This document shows, piece by piece, positions 1 through 9,985 of a stretch of DNA of 64,000 bases; position 1 is the first letter of the stretch; each line of letters begins with the position of its first letter. A program made the translations under genes and the position numbers. Source of the stretch: Rhizobium sp. P32RR-XVIII (lineage in GTDB: Bacteria > Pseudomonadota > Alphaproteobacteria > Rhizobiales > Rhizobiaceae). Under the pieces are notes generated by a model, which saw only the letters and a program-made list of their open reading frames with translations, made no database searches and had not been told where the DNA came from. The stretch spans positions 248,001 to 312,000 of the forward strand of contig NZ_JABAIH010000004.1 of the NCBI RefSeq assembly GCF_012641395.1, given 5' to 3'.

Positions 1-2
1 CC

Positions 3-500
3 TTCATGATCCCGCTTGGGCTCAGCCAGGCGGCGACGGTGCGCGTCGGCATTGCTCACGGCCAGGGAGATCACCGCGCCCTAGTACGGGCGTCGATCGC
101 CGTGCTGATCATTGCCGCGGCGATCGCGGCGATCGGCGGTATCCTGTTTGCAATCATGCCCGAGTTCTTCGCGCGCTGGTTCCTCGACGTCAGCCGGCCG
201 GAGGCGCCGCAGGTGCTCGCCTATGCCGGTCCGCTGATCATCATTGCCGGTCTCTTCCAGTTGGTCGACGGTTTGCAGGCGATTGCCAACGGTTTGCTCC
301 GCGGGCTCAAGGATGCGCGTGTGCCGATGATCATGGCGTTGATCGCCTATTGGCCGATCGGCTTCTTCCTCGCCTGGCTTTTTGCCTTTCCGCTCGGTTT
401 CGGCGGGGTCGGCATCTGGTTCGGCTTCCTCGTCGGTCTGGCGGCCGCAGCAGTCATGCTATGCGGTCGTTTCTACATTCTCGTGCGCCGCGAGTCGTAG
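3..500 (+). CDS. MATE family efflux transporter, C-terminal part (cut by window edge)
   Basis: The reading frame is open from the left edge, so only the last 165 residues are seen. They hold at least four hydrophobic membrane segments and an early PLGLSQAATVRVG stretch, which is typical of NorM-type MATE cation/drug antiporters of the inner membrane. The internal ATG at 6 is not a start. MATE proteins are about 450 residues long, so roughly two thirds of the gene lies to the left. The gene ends 18 bases before the stop of the convergent acyltransferase. The family is clear; the substrate cannot be told from the sequence. Confidence 0.8.
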   Translation, partial: FMIPLGLSQAATVRVGIAHGQGDHRALVRASIAVLIIAAAIAAIGGILFAIMPEFFARWFLDVSRPEAPQVLAYAGPLIIIAGLFQLVDGLQAIANGLLRGLKDARVPMIMALIAYWPIGFFLAWLFAFPLGFGGVGIWFGFLVGLAAAAVMLCGRFYILVRRES

Positions 501-518
501 GCCTGTGCCACTGATGGT

Positions 519-1637
519 TCAAGCTGGCGTGTTTGGCTGTCCGCCTGAGCCGAGATGAAAAACGCCCGGACCGATCTCGCCTTTTACCTGTGTCGACACA
601 ACCGGTAGCGGAGCCGTTGCGGCGCTCCACGCATGACGGCGCCAGAGCGATGCAAGCATCCGGCGCGCTGGCGTCTCGATGCATTCGTAGCTCATCCATG
701 CAATCAACAGCGCCGCGCCGAGCGCCGAGGGAATGACGATCGATATCGGTAGAATGCCTGACAAAGCATTTGCCATCAGGAACATCACCGGGACGTGGAA
801 GAGGTAGAGCGAAAAGCTGATTTTTCCGAGGAAACGCATGGGTGGCGCAGCAAACAGCATAGCTGAGATCGGGTGTTCAACCGAGACGACCAGTACGGCG
901 AGGGCGCCGGCGAAGGCAGGTTCAAGCCCCCAGGCATTGTCGTTTGTCGGAAACACGTGGTTTGAGACGAGGATGAAGAACGGCAGTGTCAGGGCCATTA
1001 TGCCCATCGAACGGCCCGGTGGTTGTTTGTCCAGGATAGAATACAGCCTACCGGCTGCTGTGCCGAGCAGGAAGAAGGCAAGCTTCGATAGCAACAGGAT
1101 ACCAGGGCCGGGAAAACCAAGAAGCGCGTTGACGGCCAAGAGGCCTGCCATCAGCATGCCGAGCGCCTGGTAGCGCTTGCGATCGCTGAAGAACAGCCAG
1201 ATCAGCGGGAAGAGCAGATAGAACTGGATTTCGGGCGGAATTGACCAGAGCACACCGCTCGATCCAAGTAGGACGATGTGTCGAATGATCTCCGTCGGGC
1301 CATGGATCGGATTGATGAATTCGAAGCCCGGAATGCTGGACAGAACGACAACGACGACGACCGCCACCAGATAGACCGGATAGATGCGGGAAAAGCGGCT
1401 GACCAGGAAATCGGAGACCGCCTTGCGACTGATCGGCCTCTCGCCGTAGAGATAGGCCATCAGGAAGCCGCTGAGCGAGAAGAAGATTGCAACGGCGCGT
1501 CCGCCGATACCACTGATCATCAGATGGCCGAGCGACGGAAAGATCAGATCCATGTGGGAAAACACGACCGCAGCCGCAGCGATGCCGCGCAAGCCATCCA
1601 GGCTCGGTATATGCTTTTTCTCTTGCATAGATTGCAT
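519..1637 (-). CDS. Acyltransferase 3 family membrane protein (OafA/YrhL-like)
   Basis: This 372-residue protein begins with the IPSLDGLRGIAA signature of acyltransferase 3 and has about ten hydrophobic segments. Members of the family transfer acetyl or other acyl groups onto surface sugars such as O-antigen, exopolysaccharide or Nod factor. The length is normal for a stand-alone domain. Two in-frame ATGs compete as start (1637 and 1628), and neither has a strong ribosome site. It stands alone between a MATE exporter and carA, so context does not indicate the acceptor. A second family member lies at 53117-54223. Confidence 0.75.
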   Translation of the reverse strand: MQSMQEKKHIPSLDGLRGIAAAAVVFSHMDLIFPSLGHLMISGIGGRAVAIFFSLSGFLMAYLYGERPISRKAVSDFLVSRFSRIYPVYLVAVVVVVVLSSIPGFEFINPIHGPTEIIRHIVLLGSSGVLWSIPPEIQFYLLFPLIWLFFSDRKRYQALGMLMAGLLAVNALLGFPGPGILLLSKLAFFLLGTAAGRLYSILDKQPPGRSMGIMALTLPFFILVSNHVFPTNDNAWGLEPAFAGALAVLVVSVEHPISAMLFAAPPMRFLGKISFSLYLFHVPVMFLMANALSGILPISIVIPSALGAALLIAWMSYECIETPARRMLASLWRRHAWSAATAPLPVVSTQVKGEIGPGVFHLGSGGQPNTPA

Positions 1638-1767
1638 CCCAGGCGAAGGTCGGCTTCGGTCCCGAGAGTCTGTCTTAAAAGAGCGTCCTTAAATTGCAAT
1701 TAACGCGTTTGGCGAGAAAAATAACAATGGCACACGTCTAGTCGCGAACGCCCTTGCCGGTCTTAGA

Positions 1768-2973
1768 TCAGCGCTCGGTGAGAGACTCCTCGCCCTTCTT
1801 CTCGCGCACCATGTTGATGAAGCGGCGGAAGAGGTAGTGGCTGTCCTGCGGGCCGGGGGAGGCTTCCGGGTGATGCTGCACCGAGAAGATCTGCTTGCCG
1901 GTGACGCGCAGGCCGCAATTGGTGCCGTCGAACAGCGAAACGTGAGTCTCCTCAACGCCTTCCGGCAGCGACTTCGTGTCAACCGCGAAGCCGTGGTTCA
2001 TGGAGACGATCTCGACCTTGCCCGTCGTATGGTCCTTCACCGGATGGTTGGCGCCGTGATGGCCCTGATGCATCTTTTCGGTCTTGGCGCCCAGCGCGAG
2101 GCCGAGCATCTGGTGGCCGAGGCAGATGCCGAAGACCGGGATGTCGGTCTTGATCAGCTTCTGGATGACCGGCACGGCATATTCGCCGGTTGCCGCCGGG
2201 TCACCCGGGCCGTTCGACAGGAAGATGCCGTCCGGCTGCATGGCGAGCACGTCGTCGGCGCTCGTCGTCGCCGGCACCACCGTGACCTTGCAGTCGAGGC
2301 CGGCGAAGAGGCGCAGGATGTTGCGCTTGACGCCGTAGTCGAGGCAGACGACGTGATACTTGGCGTCGCTAGCCGCGAGTTCGCCGTAGCCCTCGTTCCA
2401 CACCCATGGTGTCTGCGCCCACTGCGAGGACTGGCCGGAAGAGGCGATCTTGGCGAGGTCGAGGCCTTCGAGGCCGCTCCAGGCCTTGGCTTCCGCCTTG
2501 AGCGCATCGAGGTCGAAGACGTCGTTCGGGTCATGGGCGATGACGGCGTTCGGCGAGCCGTTCTCGCGGATCCAGGCGGTCAGAGCGCGGGTGTCGACGC
2601 CACAAAGCCCGATGATGCCGCGTGCCTTCAGCCAGGCGTCGAGATGCTTGGCGGCGCGGTAGTTGGAAGGCTCGGTCATATCGGCCTTGAAGATGACGCC
2701 GACCGCGCCGTGGCGCGCTGCAGGCACCAGGTCTTCGATATCTTCGTCATTGGCGCCGACATTGCCGATGTGGGGGAAGGTGAAGGTGACGATCTGGCCG
2801 AGATAGGAGGGGTCCGTCAGGATCTCCTCGTAACCGGTCAGTGCCGTGTTGAAGACCACCTCGGCCTGCACCTTGCCGGTGGCGCCGATGCCCTTGCCTT
2901 CAATCACGGTTCCATCTGCCAGAACGAGCAGGGCAGTCAGCTTGTCGGTTGTCCAGGGTGCTGTTGCGGTCAT
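1768..2973 (-). CDS. carA: Carbamoyl-phosphate synthase small subunit
   Basis: CarA hydrolyses glutamine and passes ammonia to CarB to make carbamoyl phosphate for arginine and pyrimidines. The N-terminal half (residues about 10-160) is the CPSase small-chain domain. The C-terminal half is a class I glutamine amidotransferase with the GICLGHQ nucleophile loop (Cys near residue 284) and the QHHPEASPGP loop carrying the catalytic His and Glu. I chose the ATG at 2973 (MTATAPW...), preceded by a GGGAAGAAG site; an upstream in-frame ATG at 3036 would add 21 unlikely residues. At 401 residues the length fits the family. carB is not adjacent. Confidence 0.95.
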   Translation of the reverse strand: MTATAPWTTDKLTALLVLADGTVIEGKGIGATGKVQAEVVFNTALTGYEEILTDPSYLGQIVTFTFPHIGNVGANDEDIEDLVPAARHGAVGVIFKADMTEPSNYRAAKHLDAWLKARGIIGLCGVDTRALTAWIRENGSPNAVIAHDPNDVFDLDALKAEAKAWSGLEGLDLAKIASSGQSSQWAQTPWVWNEGYGELAASDAKYHVVCLDYGVKRNILRLFAGLDCKVTVVPATTSADDVLAMQPDGIFLSNGPGDPAATGEYAVPVIQKLIKTDIPVFGICLGHQMLGLALGAKTEKMHQGHHGANHPVKDHTTGKVEIVSMNHGFAVDTKSLPEGVEETHVSLFDGTNCGLRVTGKQIFSVQHHPEASPGPQDSHYLFRRFINMVREKKGEESLTER

Positions 2974-3246
2974 CTTCTTCCCGTTTCCGGCAGCTCTCGA
3001 CGGGGGCCGTCGCCAGAGTGCCATTTGTGTTCGCAAGCGTATGGGCGCAGGTTGTCGCCGCGCGTCTCAGGCCTGATCACGAATTTTGGTGCAGGTGGCG
3101 GTAGATAGCCGCGCTCTGCTCTTGCGTCAATCTTTCTAGCGCGAATCGGCGGCCTTTTCCTGCGCTTCGTGCGGGAAATCGCGCAATTTATTTGATCGCT
3201 GCCATCCGGCTGGTTTATGAAGCGCCATTCAACAGGAGTGAAATCA

Positions 3247-3699
3247 ATGCTGCGCGATCAGCTCGCCACTGCCCTCAAGGACGCGATGAAATCCAGGAAT
3301 GCCGAGCGGCTTTCGACCGTCCGCCTCATCCAGGCGGCGATCAAGGACCGCGATATCGCCAACCGCGGTTCCGGCAAGAACGAGGCTTCGGATGAGGAGA
3401 TTCTGCAGATCCTCGCCAAGATGGTGAAGCAGCGCGACGAATCGGCGAAGATCTACGAAGAGAACGCCCGGCCGGAGCTCGCCGCCAAGGAACGCGCGGA
3501 GGTGGTGGTCATCCAGGACTTTTTGCCGAAGCAGCTTTCGGACTCGGAAGTACGGGCGAATGTCGCCGCGATCATCAAGGAAACCGGTGCGGAAGGCCCG
3601 AAGGACATGGGCAAGGTGATGGCGGCGCTCAAGGAGCGTTATGCCGGCCAGATGGACTTCGCCAAGGCCTCCGGCACCGTCAAGGAACTGCTGAAATAG
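3247..3699 (+). CDS. GatB/YqeY domain-containing protein
   Basis: The 150-residue protein is a free-standing YqeY/GatB_Yqey tail domain: an all-helical protein rich in Lys and Glu, with EILQILAKMVKQRDES in the middle and a C-terminal DMGKVMAALK segment. In GatB this domain helps bind tRNA; the role of the free form is unsettled. The ATG at 3247 is preceded by AGGAG at 3232, which excludes the upstream ATG at 3217. YqeY genes often lie near dnaG and rpoD in bacteria, and here dnaG follows 1.5 kb downstream. It is divergent from carA across a 273-base gap. Confidence 0.85.
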   Translation: MLRDQLATALKDAMKSRNAERLSTVRLIQAAIKDRDIANRGSGKNEASDEEILQILAKMVKQRDESAKIYEENARPELAAKERAEVVVIQDFLPKQLSDSEVRANVAAIIKETGAEGPKDMGKVMAALKERYAGQMDFAKASGTVKELLK

Positions 3700-3711
3700 T
3701 CTTGAAAGGCG

Positions 3712-4563
3712 CTAACGGCCGAGCACCGTCTCGGTCGCGGCATCGACAATCGCGAATTTCGCGGCCTGATAGTTCACATATTCAAGAATGAAGCCGCGCG
3801 AAAGCCAGAGATCGCCTTTGCGTGGCGGTTCTTCCCAGCCAATGCTTCCCATTTCAGCGGCATGCGAAAGCAGGCGCTTCAGGTGCGTGTTCGAAATCAT
3901 GAACTGCGCGCGGATTTCGCCGAGTGATACGGGACCAACCGACATGCGTTCCTTCGACCGGTCGAACCCCGGCAGGAGCGTCATCAAATAATCCATGATC
4001 AGCCCCCCGGAATTCGCCCAGTTGAAGAGATTGAAGGTCCGGCCGGGGTCACGCACCGCCTCGGTCCCGATGAACGCCTTGGCGATCATCGGTTGAATTT
4101 TACCGAAGACCGAAGGGTCCGAGCCGACCTGCGCGAGCCGGGTTCCGCCGTCAAGACCATCGAGAACAAGCAGATGTGCGTGCAGCCACTTCATAAAATG
4201 ATGCTCAGCCGTTTCGGTTGGCTCAAGCAGCCTTGTGCGCCGATCGCTCTGTCCGCTGACCGTCCTCAGGTAGCGATAGACCAGCATTTCCTGCACGAAG
4301 GCTGCAGCGGTGTTGCGGCTGGCGATCTTGTTGCCGACGACGAATTCGACAAATCGGCCGGAATACAGGCCCTTCTTCGTGTCATCGGGATAGCCGTAAT
4401 GCAGCCCAAATCCGGCATGTGCCATGAGCCATCGTTGCTGCGAAGCAAAGATTGACGCAATACGCGGACTGTCCCGGTAGATCGTAAGCATCTCATTTGC
4501 GCACAGTAGTACTGCTTCAAAAAAACGCTCATTGGATGAAAGTGTTTCGGGGCAAAAGGGCAT
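3712..4563 (-). CDS. Hypothetical protein with C-terminal winged-helix-like segment
   Basis: This 283-residue protein is soluble and has no signal peptide. Residues about 205-245 (SLGEIRAQFMISNTHLKRLL) look like a helix-turn-helix followed by a wing-like strand, so DNA binding is possible. The middle contains a Trp/Phe-rich helical part (FNLFNWANSGG). I do not recognise the N-terminal region as a known family. It converges on the GatB/YqeY-domain gene with only 12 bases between stops. A structured RNA candidate on the same strand ends about 125 bases upstream of its start. Confidence 0.6.
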   Translation of the reverse strand: MPFCPETLSSNERFFEAVLLCANEMLTIYRDSPRIASIFASQQRWLMAHAGFGLHYGYPDDTKKGLYSGRFVEFVVGNKIASRNTAAAFVQEMLVYRYLRTVSGQSDRRTRLLEPTETAEHHFMKWLHAHLLVLDGLDGGTRLAQVGSDPSVFGKIQPMIAKAFIGTEAVRDPGRTFNLFNWANSGGLIMDYLMTLLPGFDRSKERMSVGPVSLGEIRAQFMISNTHLKRLLSHAAEMGSIGWEEPPRKGDLWLSRGFILEYVNYQAAKFAIVDAATETVLGR

Positions 4564-4689
4564 CGGACAATCCAGACGGGTACACGTATTCCATCTGATA
4601 CGAAGCTTGCGCCTGTCAATGTCACTTTTGACAAAGATGAGTAAAATTCGGAGCTGGAGTTAACCGGCATGGTTAAAGCGTAGAATCAA

Positions 4690-4880
4690 AGAAGGCAGGA
4701 GCTGGGGGCGCTCCTGCCTTCTTGCACTTTGCTGTCGCTGGCAACGCAGGGCTGAGGCCCAGCCAGCGGCTTATTTGCAAAGGCACCCTTGCGAGGCGGC
4801 GCCGGGGGTAGGGATGGTGCCTCGCTCGGGGATCGCTTTGTTGAGATGAACCGTATTGCGCCGCAGCAGTGGATTCAACT
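4690..4880 (-). ncRNA. Candidate structured small RNA or leader
   Basis: The stretch 4564-5222 has no convincing gene. Read on the minus strand it holds ordered helices: a possible GGCACC/GGGTGCC pairing near 4820-4780, a perfect CGCTGGC/GCCAGCG 7-bp stem enclosing a GGGC/GCCC hairpin (about 4768-4736), and a 12-bp perfect hairpin at 4721-4691 followed by TTTGATTCT, which could act as a terminator. A TATAT box at 4893-4888 with a TGTGAC-like -35 places a start near 4880. It could be a free small RNA or a leader of the gene at 3712-4563. I could not match it to a named RNA family. Confidence 0.35.
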
Positions 4881-5222
4881 TACAAAAATATAATGTTTCG
4901 GTCGCACGGCCGTCACAGGTGGTGGAAGCGACGCCGACAGTCCGTCGCAGCTATTTGTCCCCGCCCGCGACCTGTTTTTGTAAGCATTTGTATTCTTGTT
5001 GTTATTTCTCTTTAAAATACTCGCTTCGATAACATGGAAGTACGAAACAATTCGCGGCTTCGTGCACAAATGTCGCAGTGCGCGCATGCGGATGCTCACG
5101 CTTTCTTGAGTTGTATTTTTTAAAACAATCGTCAGCCACCTGTGAATAGCGCGCGTTCCCGGCAAAGTTCATGGCACGCTGCGGCAAACCTGCGTATATG
5201 ATTGGGTTTGCAAGAGGTTCAT

Positions 5223-7208
5223 ATGCGCTTTTCCAATTCCTTTCTCGATGAGATACGCGACCGCGTCCAGATTTCGGATGTCATCAGTCGACGCGTGAGC
5301 TGGGACAAGCGCAAGACGAATGTATCGCGCGGTGATTATTGGGCCTGCTGCCCTTTCCACGGCGAAAAGTCTCCGAGCTTCCACTGCGAAAACCGCAAGG
5401 GCCGCTATCACTGCTTCGGCTGTGGCGTCACAGGCGATCATTTTCGCTTCCTGACAGACCTCGAGGGCCTCAGCTTCCCCGAAGCGGTGCAGCAGATCGC
5501 CGACATGGCGGGCGTTGCGATGCCGATCGCCGATCCTGTCATGGAGAGGCGCGAGAAGGAGCGCGGCTCTCTTCTGGACGTGATGGAACTGGCGACGACG
5601 TTCTTTCAGGACCAGCTGCAGACAGCAACCGGCGCGCGGGCGCGCGCCTATCTTCGCGACCGTGGGCTGATGGGCCGCACGATCGAGACCTTCCGTCTCG
5701 GCTTTGCTCCCGACAGCCGCAATGCGCTCAAGGAGTTCCTGGCCGGCAAGGGCGTCGCCAAGGAGCAGATCGAGGCCTGCGGCCTTGTCGTTCATGGGCC
5801 GGACGTGCCGGTCAGTTACGATCGTTTCCGCGACCGCATCATGTTCCCGATTCTCTCTTCAAGAGAGAAGGTGATCGCCTTCGGCGGACGCGCCATGTCG
5901 CCGGATGCACCGGCGAAATACCTCAATTCCAATGAGACCGAGCTCTTTCACAAAGGCAACGTGCTCTATAATTTTGCGCGTGCCCGGCGGTCCATCCAAG
6001 GTGCGGACGGTGCGCAGACGATCATCGCCGTCGAAGGCTATATGGATGTCATTGCGCTGCATCAGGCAGGCGTCGAGAATGCTGTGGCGCCGCTTGGTAC
6101 GGCACTCACTGAAAACCAGCTCGAGCTGCTTTGGAAAATGACGCCGCAGCCGGTGCTCTGCTTCGATGGCGACGGCGCCGGTGTCCGCGCCGCAAACCGC
6201 GCCGCGGACTTGGCGCTGCCGCACCTCAAACCCGGCCGGACCGTGCGCTTTGCCTTGCTGCCCGACGGCAAGGATCCGGACGACCTGGTGCGGCACGAGG
6301 GTCGCGCGCCTTTCGACAAGGTGATGAGCCAGGCAAAGCCGCTTGCCGAAATGCTCTGGAGCCGCGAGCTCAACACAGGCAAGTTCGATACGCCAGAGGC
6401 GCGCGCCGAACTGGAGGCGCGCTTGAAGCAGATGGTCGCCGTCATTGCCGACGAAAATGTTCGCCGCCATTATCAGCAGGATATCCGCGACAGGCTGAAC
6501 GCATTCTTTCAGCCGCAGTTCCAGAACCGTGGAGGCGAGCGGCGCAGCTTCGAGCGTGGCAGTGGACCGGGCAGGCGCGGGGGACAGCAGGAGGCGCGTG
6601 GCGCGCGCATCGCTGGCGGCGGCGTTTCTGAGCGTCTCGCGCGCTCGGGCCTCGTGCGCGGACATCAGGACATTCCGGCGTTGCGGGAAAGCGTGCTTGC
6701 GCTCACCATCGTCAATCATCCTGCGCTGATGCAGGACGAATACGACGAGATCGCTTCGATCGACTACGATAATCGCGAGCTTCAGCGCCTCTGGTCCGGT
6801 GTGCTCGGGGCTGCGGCGGCTGTCGCCGGTCCGCATCTGACGCGCGAATATCTGATCGAGCGGCTGGAGGAGCAGGGCTTCGGGACGCTGCTCAAGAGCC
6901 TGGAACAGCAGATCCGCAATGCGCGTCTCTGGATCGCGACCGAGGAGGCGGCAATGGAAGATGCCCGCGAGGGCTATCGTCAGGCGCTTGCCTTCCACAA
7001 GCGCGCCAAGGCGCTGCGCTGGCAGAAGATCGAACTCGAACGCGAGATCGCCGAGGCAACGGAAGCCGGGGACGGCGACGTCATCGACCAGTTGATGCGC
7101 GCGCTGCAGGAAGTTCATTTTGAAGGCCTGCGGCTGGAAAACCAGGAGGCGATCATCGACGGCTTCGGCGTGCTTTCCGGGCGCGTGAAGGGCGCGGCAA
7201 GCCATTGA
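5223..7208 (+). CDS. dnaG: DNA primase
   Basis: DnaG makes the RNA primers for DNA replication. At 661 residues it carries, in order, the N-terminal CHC2 zinc finger (CPFH ... CFGCG, residues about 42-70), the catalytic core, the TOPRIM metal-binding motifs ([10 protein letters not shown] and CFDGDGAG), and a C-terminal helicase-binding region. The ATG at 5223 (MRFSNSF) is preceded by AAGAGG and matches the usual start; the TTG at 5202 would add seven residues. Its stop overlaps the recQ start by one base (TGATG), so the two are probably translationally coupled. Confidence 0.96.
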   Translation: MRFSNSFLDEIRDRVQISDVISRRVSWDKRKTNVSRGDYWACCPFHGEKSPSFHCENRKGRYHCFGCGVTGDHFRFLTDLEGLSFPEAVQQIADMAGVAMPIADPVMERREKERGSLLDVMELATTFFQDQLQTATGARARAYLRDRGLMGRTIETFRLGFAPDSRNALKEFLAGKGVAKEQIEACGLVVHGPDVPVSYDRFRDRIMFPILSSREKVIAFGGRAMSPDAPAKYLNSNETELFHKGNVLYNFARARRSIQGADGAQTIIAVEGYMDVIALHQAGVENAVAPLGTALTENQLELLWKMTPQPVLCFDGDGAGVRAANRAADLALPHLKPGRTVRFALLPDGKDPDDLVRHEGRAPFDKVMSQAKPLAEMLWSRELNTGKFDTPEARAELEARLKQMVAVIADENVRRHYQQDIRDRLNAFFQPQFQNRGGERRSFERGSGPGRRGGQQEARGARIAGGGVSERLARSGLVRGHQDIPALRESVLALTIVNHPALMQDEYDEIASIDYDNRELQRLWSGVLGAAAAVAGPHLTREYLIERLEEQGFGTLLKSLEQQIRNARLWIATEEAAMEDAREGYRQALAFHKRAKALRWQKIELEREIAEATEAGDGDVIDQLMRALQEVHFEGLRLENQEAIIDGFGVLSGRVKGAASH

Positions 7209-9064
7209 TGGACGGAGGAGATACGGCATTTTCGGCGGGCGATGCGCTGTTCGCCGCGGAGCGTTCGCCCCTCGGCATCCTGAACCGTGTCTATGGCTAT
7301 CCGGCCTTTCGCGGCAAGCAGCAACAAGTGGTCGAACATGTCGTCTCCGGCGGCGATGCCGTCGTGCTCTTTCCGACGGGCGCCGGCAAGTCACTCTGCT
7401 TTCAGATCCCTGCGCTCTGCCGCGAGGGTGTCGGCATCGTCGTTTCGCCGCTGATTGCGCTGATGCGCGATCAGGTGGAAGCGATGAAGCAGCTCGGTAT
7501 TCGCGCCGCTGCGCTGAATTCGTCACTGTCGCGGGAGGAGTTTATCGAGGTTCGCCGCGCGCTTTCCGCCGGCAAGCTCGACCTGCTCTACGTGACGCCG
7601 GAGCGCATCCTGATGGAGGGGTTCCGCGATACGATCGGCAACTCGAAGATCGCCCTCTTCGCCATCGATGAGGCGCACTGCGTCTCCCAATGGGGACATG
7701 ATTTCCGACCGGAATATCGCGAGCTCGGCAAGCTTGCGGAACACTTTCCCGATGTGCCGCGCGTTGCGCTGACGGCGACTGCCGATCCGCACACCCGCGA
7801 CGATATCGTGGAACGGCTTGGTCTGAACAATGCCAGGATTTTCACGACCAGCTTTGATCGGCCGAACATCAGCTACGAAATCGTCGAGCGCGATCAGCCG
7901 CGCCAGCAGTTGCTCCGGTTTCTGTCGGGTCACAAGGGCAATAGCGGCATCGTCTACTGCCTGTCGCGTGCCAAGGTCGAGGACACGGCCGAGTGGCTGA
8001 ACGGACAGGGCATCCGGGCGCTGCCTTATCATGCCGGCATGGATCGTGCGCTTCGCGATGCCAATCAGGATGCCTTCCTGAAAGAAGACGAACTGTGCCT
8101 GGTTGCGACCGTTGCCTTCGGGATGGGGATCGACAAGCCGAACGTGCGCTATGTGGCGCATCTCGACCTGCCGGGATCCGTCGAGGCTTACTATCAGGAG
8201 ACTGGTCGCGCCGGGCGTGACGGGCTGCCGTCCGAGGTCTGGATGGCCTATGGCATGGCTGACGTCATCCAGCGACGGCGAATGATCGACGAAGGCAGTG
8301 CCGCTGATGAGATCAAGCGGGTTGAGCGATCCAAGCTTAATGCGTTGCTCGCCATCTGCGAAACGGCTTCGTGCCGCCGCCAGGCGATCCTTGCGCATTT
8401 CGGCGAGGCGCATGCCGGTAATTGCGGCAGCTGCGATACCTGCTTGAAGCCGGTCGAGACCTGGGATGGGACGGATGCGGCGATCAAGGCGCTGGCCGCC
8501 ATCTATCGCACGGGCGAGCGCTTCGGCACGGGCCATGTGGTCGACGTGCTGCTCGGCAACGTCAATGAAAAGACCGAGCGCTTCGGCCACACGACCATGC
8601 CGGTCTTTGGAGCGGGCAGCGATATTCCTTCGCGGACATGGCAGTCGGTCTTCCGCCAGCTGCTGGCCATGGGGCTCATCCGCGTCGATCATGATGCGTT
8701 TGGCGCGCTGAAACTGGAAGAGGAAGCGCGTGCGGTCTTCAAGCGCGATCGCCAGGTCTTCTTCCGCAAGGATCGTCCGGCCTCTGAGCGCCGGACCAAG
8801 AAGGCGGCACAAGCCGAGCGCCGATCCGTGTTGTCGGGTGCGGACGGGGTGCTTTTTGAGGCTTTGCGCGCGGAACGGACAGCGATTGCGCGATCGCTCG
8901 GCGTGCCTCCCTATGTCGTCTTTCCCGATACGACGCTCATTGCCTTCGCGACAGAGCGGCCGCGGACACACAAGGAGCTGCTCGGCATTTCGGGTGTCGG
9001 CCAGTCGAAGCTCGAGCGCTACGGCGATGCGTTTATCGAGGTCATCCTGAGCCACGACGACTAG
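7208..9064 (+). CDS. recQ: ATP-dependent DNA helicase RecQ
   Basis: This 618-residue superfamily 2 helicase unwinds DNA 3' to 5' in recombination and fork repair. Visible motifs are Walker A PTGAGKS (near residue 60), the DEAH box [12 protein letters not shown], motif [12 protein letters not shown], and the RecQ zinc-binding Cys cluster (CRRQ ... CGSCDTC). A winged-helix RQC region and a C-terminal HRDC domain ([19 protein letters not shown]) follow. The start is taken as the ATG overlapping the dnaG stop; the TTG three bases earlier is possible. Pairing with dnaG suggests shared expression. Confidence 0.95.
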   Translation: MDGGDTAFSAGDALFAAERSPLGILNRVYGYPAFRGKQQQVVEHVVSGGDAVVLFPTGAGKSLCFQIPALCREGVGIVVSPLIALMRDQVEAMKQLGIRAAALNSSLSREEFIEVRRALSAGKLDLLYVTPERILMEGFRDTIGNSKIALFAIDEAHCVSQWGHDFRPEYRELGKLAEHFPDVPRVALTATADPHTRDDIVERLGLNNARIFTTSFDRPNISYEIVERDQPRQQLLRFLSGHKGNSGIVYCLSRAKVEDTAEWLNGQGIRALPYHAGMDRALRDANQDAFLKEDELCLVATVAFGMGIDKPNVRYVAHLDLPGSVEAYYQETGRAGRDGLPSEVWMAYGMADVIQRRRMIDEGSAADEIKRVERSKLNALLAICETASCRRQAILAHFGEAHAGNCGSCDTCLKPVETWDGTDAAIKALAAIYRTGERFGTGHVVDVLLGNVNEKTERFGHTTMPVFGAGSDIPSRTWQSVFRQLLAMGLIRVDHDAFGALKLEEEARAVFKRDRQVFFRKDRPASERRTKKAAQAERRSVLSGADGVLFEALRAERTAIARSLGVPPYVVFPDTTLIAFATERPRTHKELLGISGVGQSKLERYGDAFIEVILSHDD

Positions 9065-9201
9065 GGTCTTCGTCATCCCGGTCTCCCGAGGGCCGTAAGA
9101 GCCCTGCAATAACGGTGTCCACCCTCAAGAACCGGCTGTCAGACTTGCCGCCTCCGGTCGCCGCTCCTATCTCAGTTGCGGTACTTGTGCGGAGCATCGA
9201 G

Positions 9202-9444
9202 ATGGGCGAGCTGACGGCTGACTTTTCGTCAAACCCGAGGATGGAAATACTGCCACCCGAGCGGGAAGAGAGTTCCTCGCGGGACACGATGGTCTGTCTA
9301 TGTTGTCAGCGACAGCGTTCGAGACTTTCGATGGACGAGGACGGTTGCGGCATCTGCAACGAGTGCCTTGAACCCGGACCAACCCTGGGAGCAGCCGATG
9401 CCGGTTCGAAGCGCCGGGCTTCTCATTTACCGCCGATCGAGTAG
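9202..9444 (+). CDS. Small Cys-rich hypothetical protein (possible zinc knuckle)
   Basis: An 80-residue frame starts at an ATG preceded by GGAG (9191-9194). The GTG at 9115 would extend it to 109 residues. The centre holds CLCC, then 17 residues later CGICNEC, an arrangement that could bind zinc. The frame overlaps the start of the Nudix gene by 47 bases. No family is recognised and the overlap counts against it, but the paired Cys clusters are unusual for a chance frame in this GC-rich DNA. Confidence 0.35.
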   Translation: MGELTADFSSNPRMEILPPEREESSSRDTMVCLCCQRQRSRLSMDEDGCGICNECLEPGPTLGAADAGSKRRASHLPPIE

Positions 9445-9880
9445 CCAACTGGAAATTCTTCTGGTGCATCCCGGCGGCCCCTTCTGGGCAAAGAAGGATG
9501 AAGGCGCCTGGTCCATTCCGAAAGGCCTCGTGGAGCCGGGCGAGGACGAGTTGGCTGCCGCCACCCGCGAGGCTCAGGAGGAACTGGGCGTCGCCATCGA
9601 GGGGACGTTCGTCCATCTCGGCGAATACCGTCAGCCGGGCGGCAAGATCGTGGTTGTGTGGGCAGTCGAGGCGGATCCGGTATTGGACGTGGACGCGATA
9701 AAGAGCTCGGTGTTTCAGATGGAATGGCCTCCGAGATCAGGGAGGATCCAGTCCTTCCCAGAGGTGGACAGGGCTGGCTGGTTCGCCCTTGCCGATGCCG
9801 AGATCAAGCTGCTCAAGGGCCAACGGGCGATGCTTGGCGCGCTTCTCGACCAACTTCAGTCGACAGACCATCCGATGTGA
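9398..9880 (+). CDS. Nudix hydrolase
   Basis: The 160-residue protein has a complete Nudix box at residues about 40-62 (G-x5-E-x7-REAQEELG), which binds Mg2+ and hydrolyses nucleoside diphosphates linked to another group. The N-terminal SAGLLIYRR and central GAWSIPKGLVEPGE are typical of the NTP-pyrophosphohydrolase/diadenosine-tetraphosphatase branch. The ATG at 9398 has GGAG six bases upstream. A longer TTG start at 9368 is less likely. The substrate cannot be read from the sequence. It lies alone between recQ and a toxin-antitoxin pair. Confidence 0.88.
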   Translation: MPVRSAGLLIYRRSSSQLEILLVHPGGPFWAKKDEGAWSIPKGLVEPGEDELAAATREAQEELGVAIEGTFVHLGEYRQPGGKIVVVWAVEADPVLDVDAIKSSVFQMEWPPRSGRIQSFPEVDRAGWFALADAEIKLLKGQRAMLGALLDQLQSTDHPM

Positions 9881-9985
9881 AGGCTTGTAAAGGACGAGCT
9901 GAACGACTGTCGAAGATCGCGCGGAGATATATCGCCTTTCGAGATTAGGCTCGCGTACGATCTTTGAAATTGCGCGGCCGCGGGG

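Noticed and set aside
4768-4860. Cobalamin or other known riboswitch
   Set aside because: GGTGCC-like pieces are present but the conserved B12-box and core junction could not be found, and the downstream gene has no metabolic family.
5859-7526. Minus-strand frame of 555 residues opposite dnaG and recQ
   Set aside because: Both sense genes are certain from their motifs; the antisense frame shows no domain and a codon pattern mirroring the sense genes.
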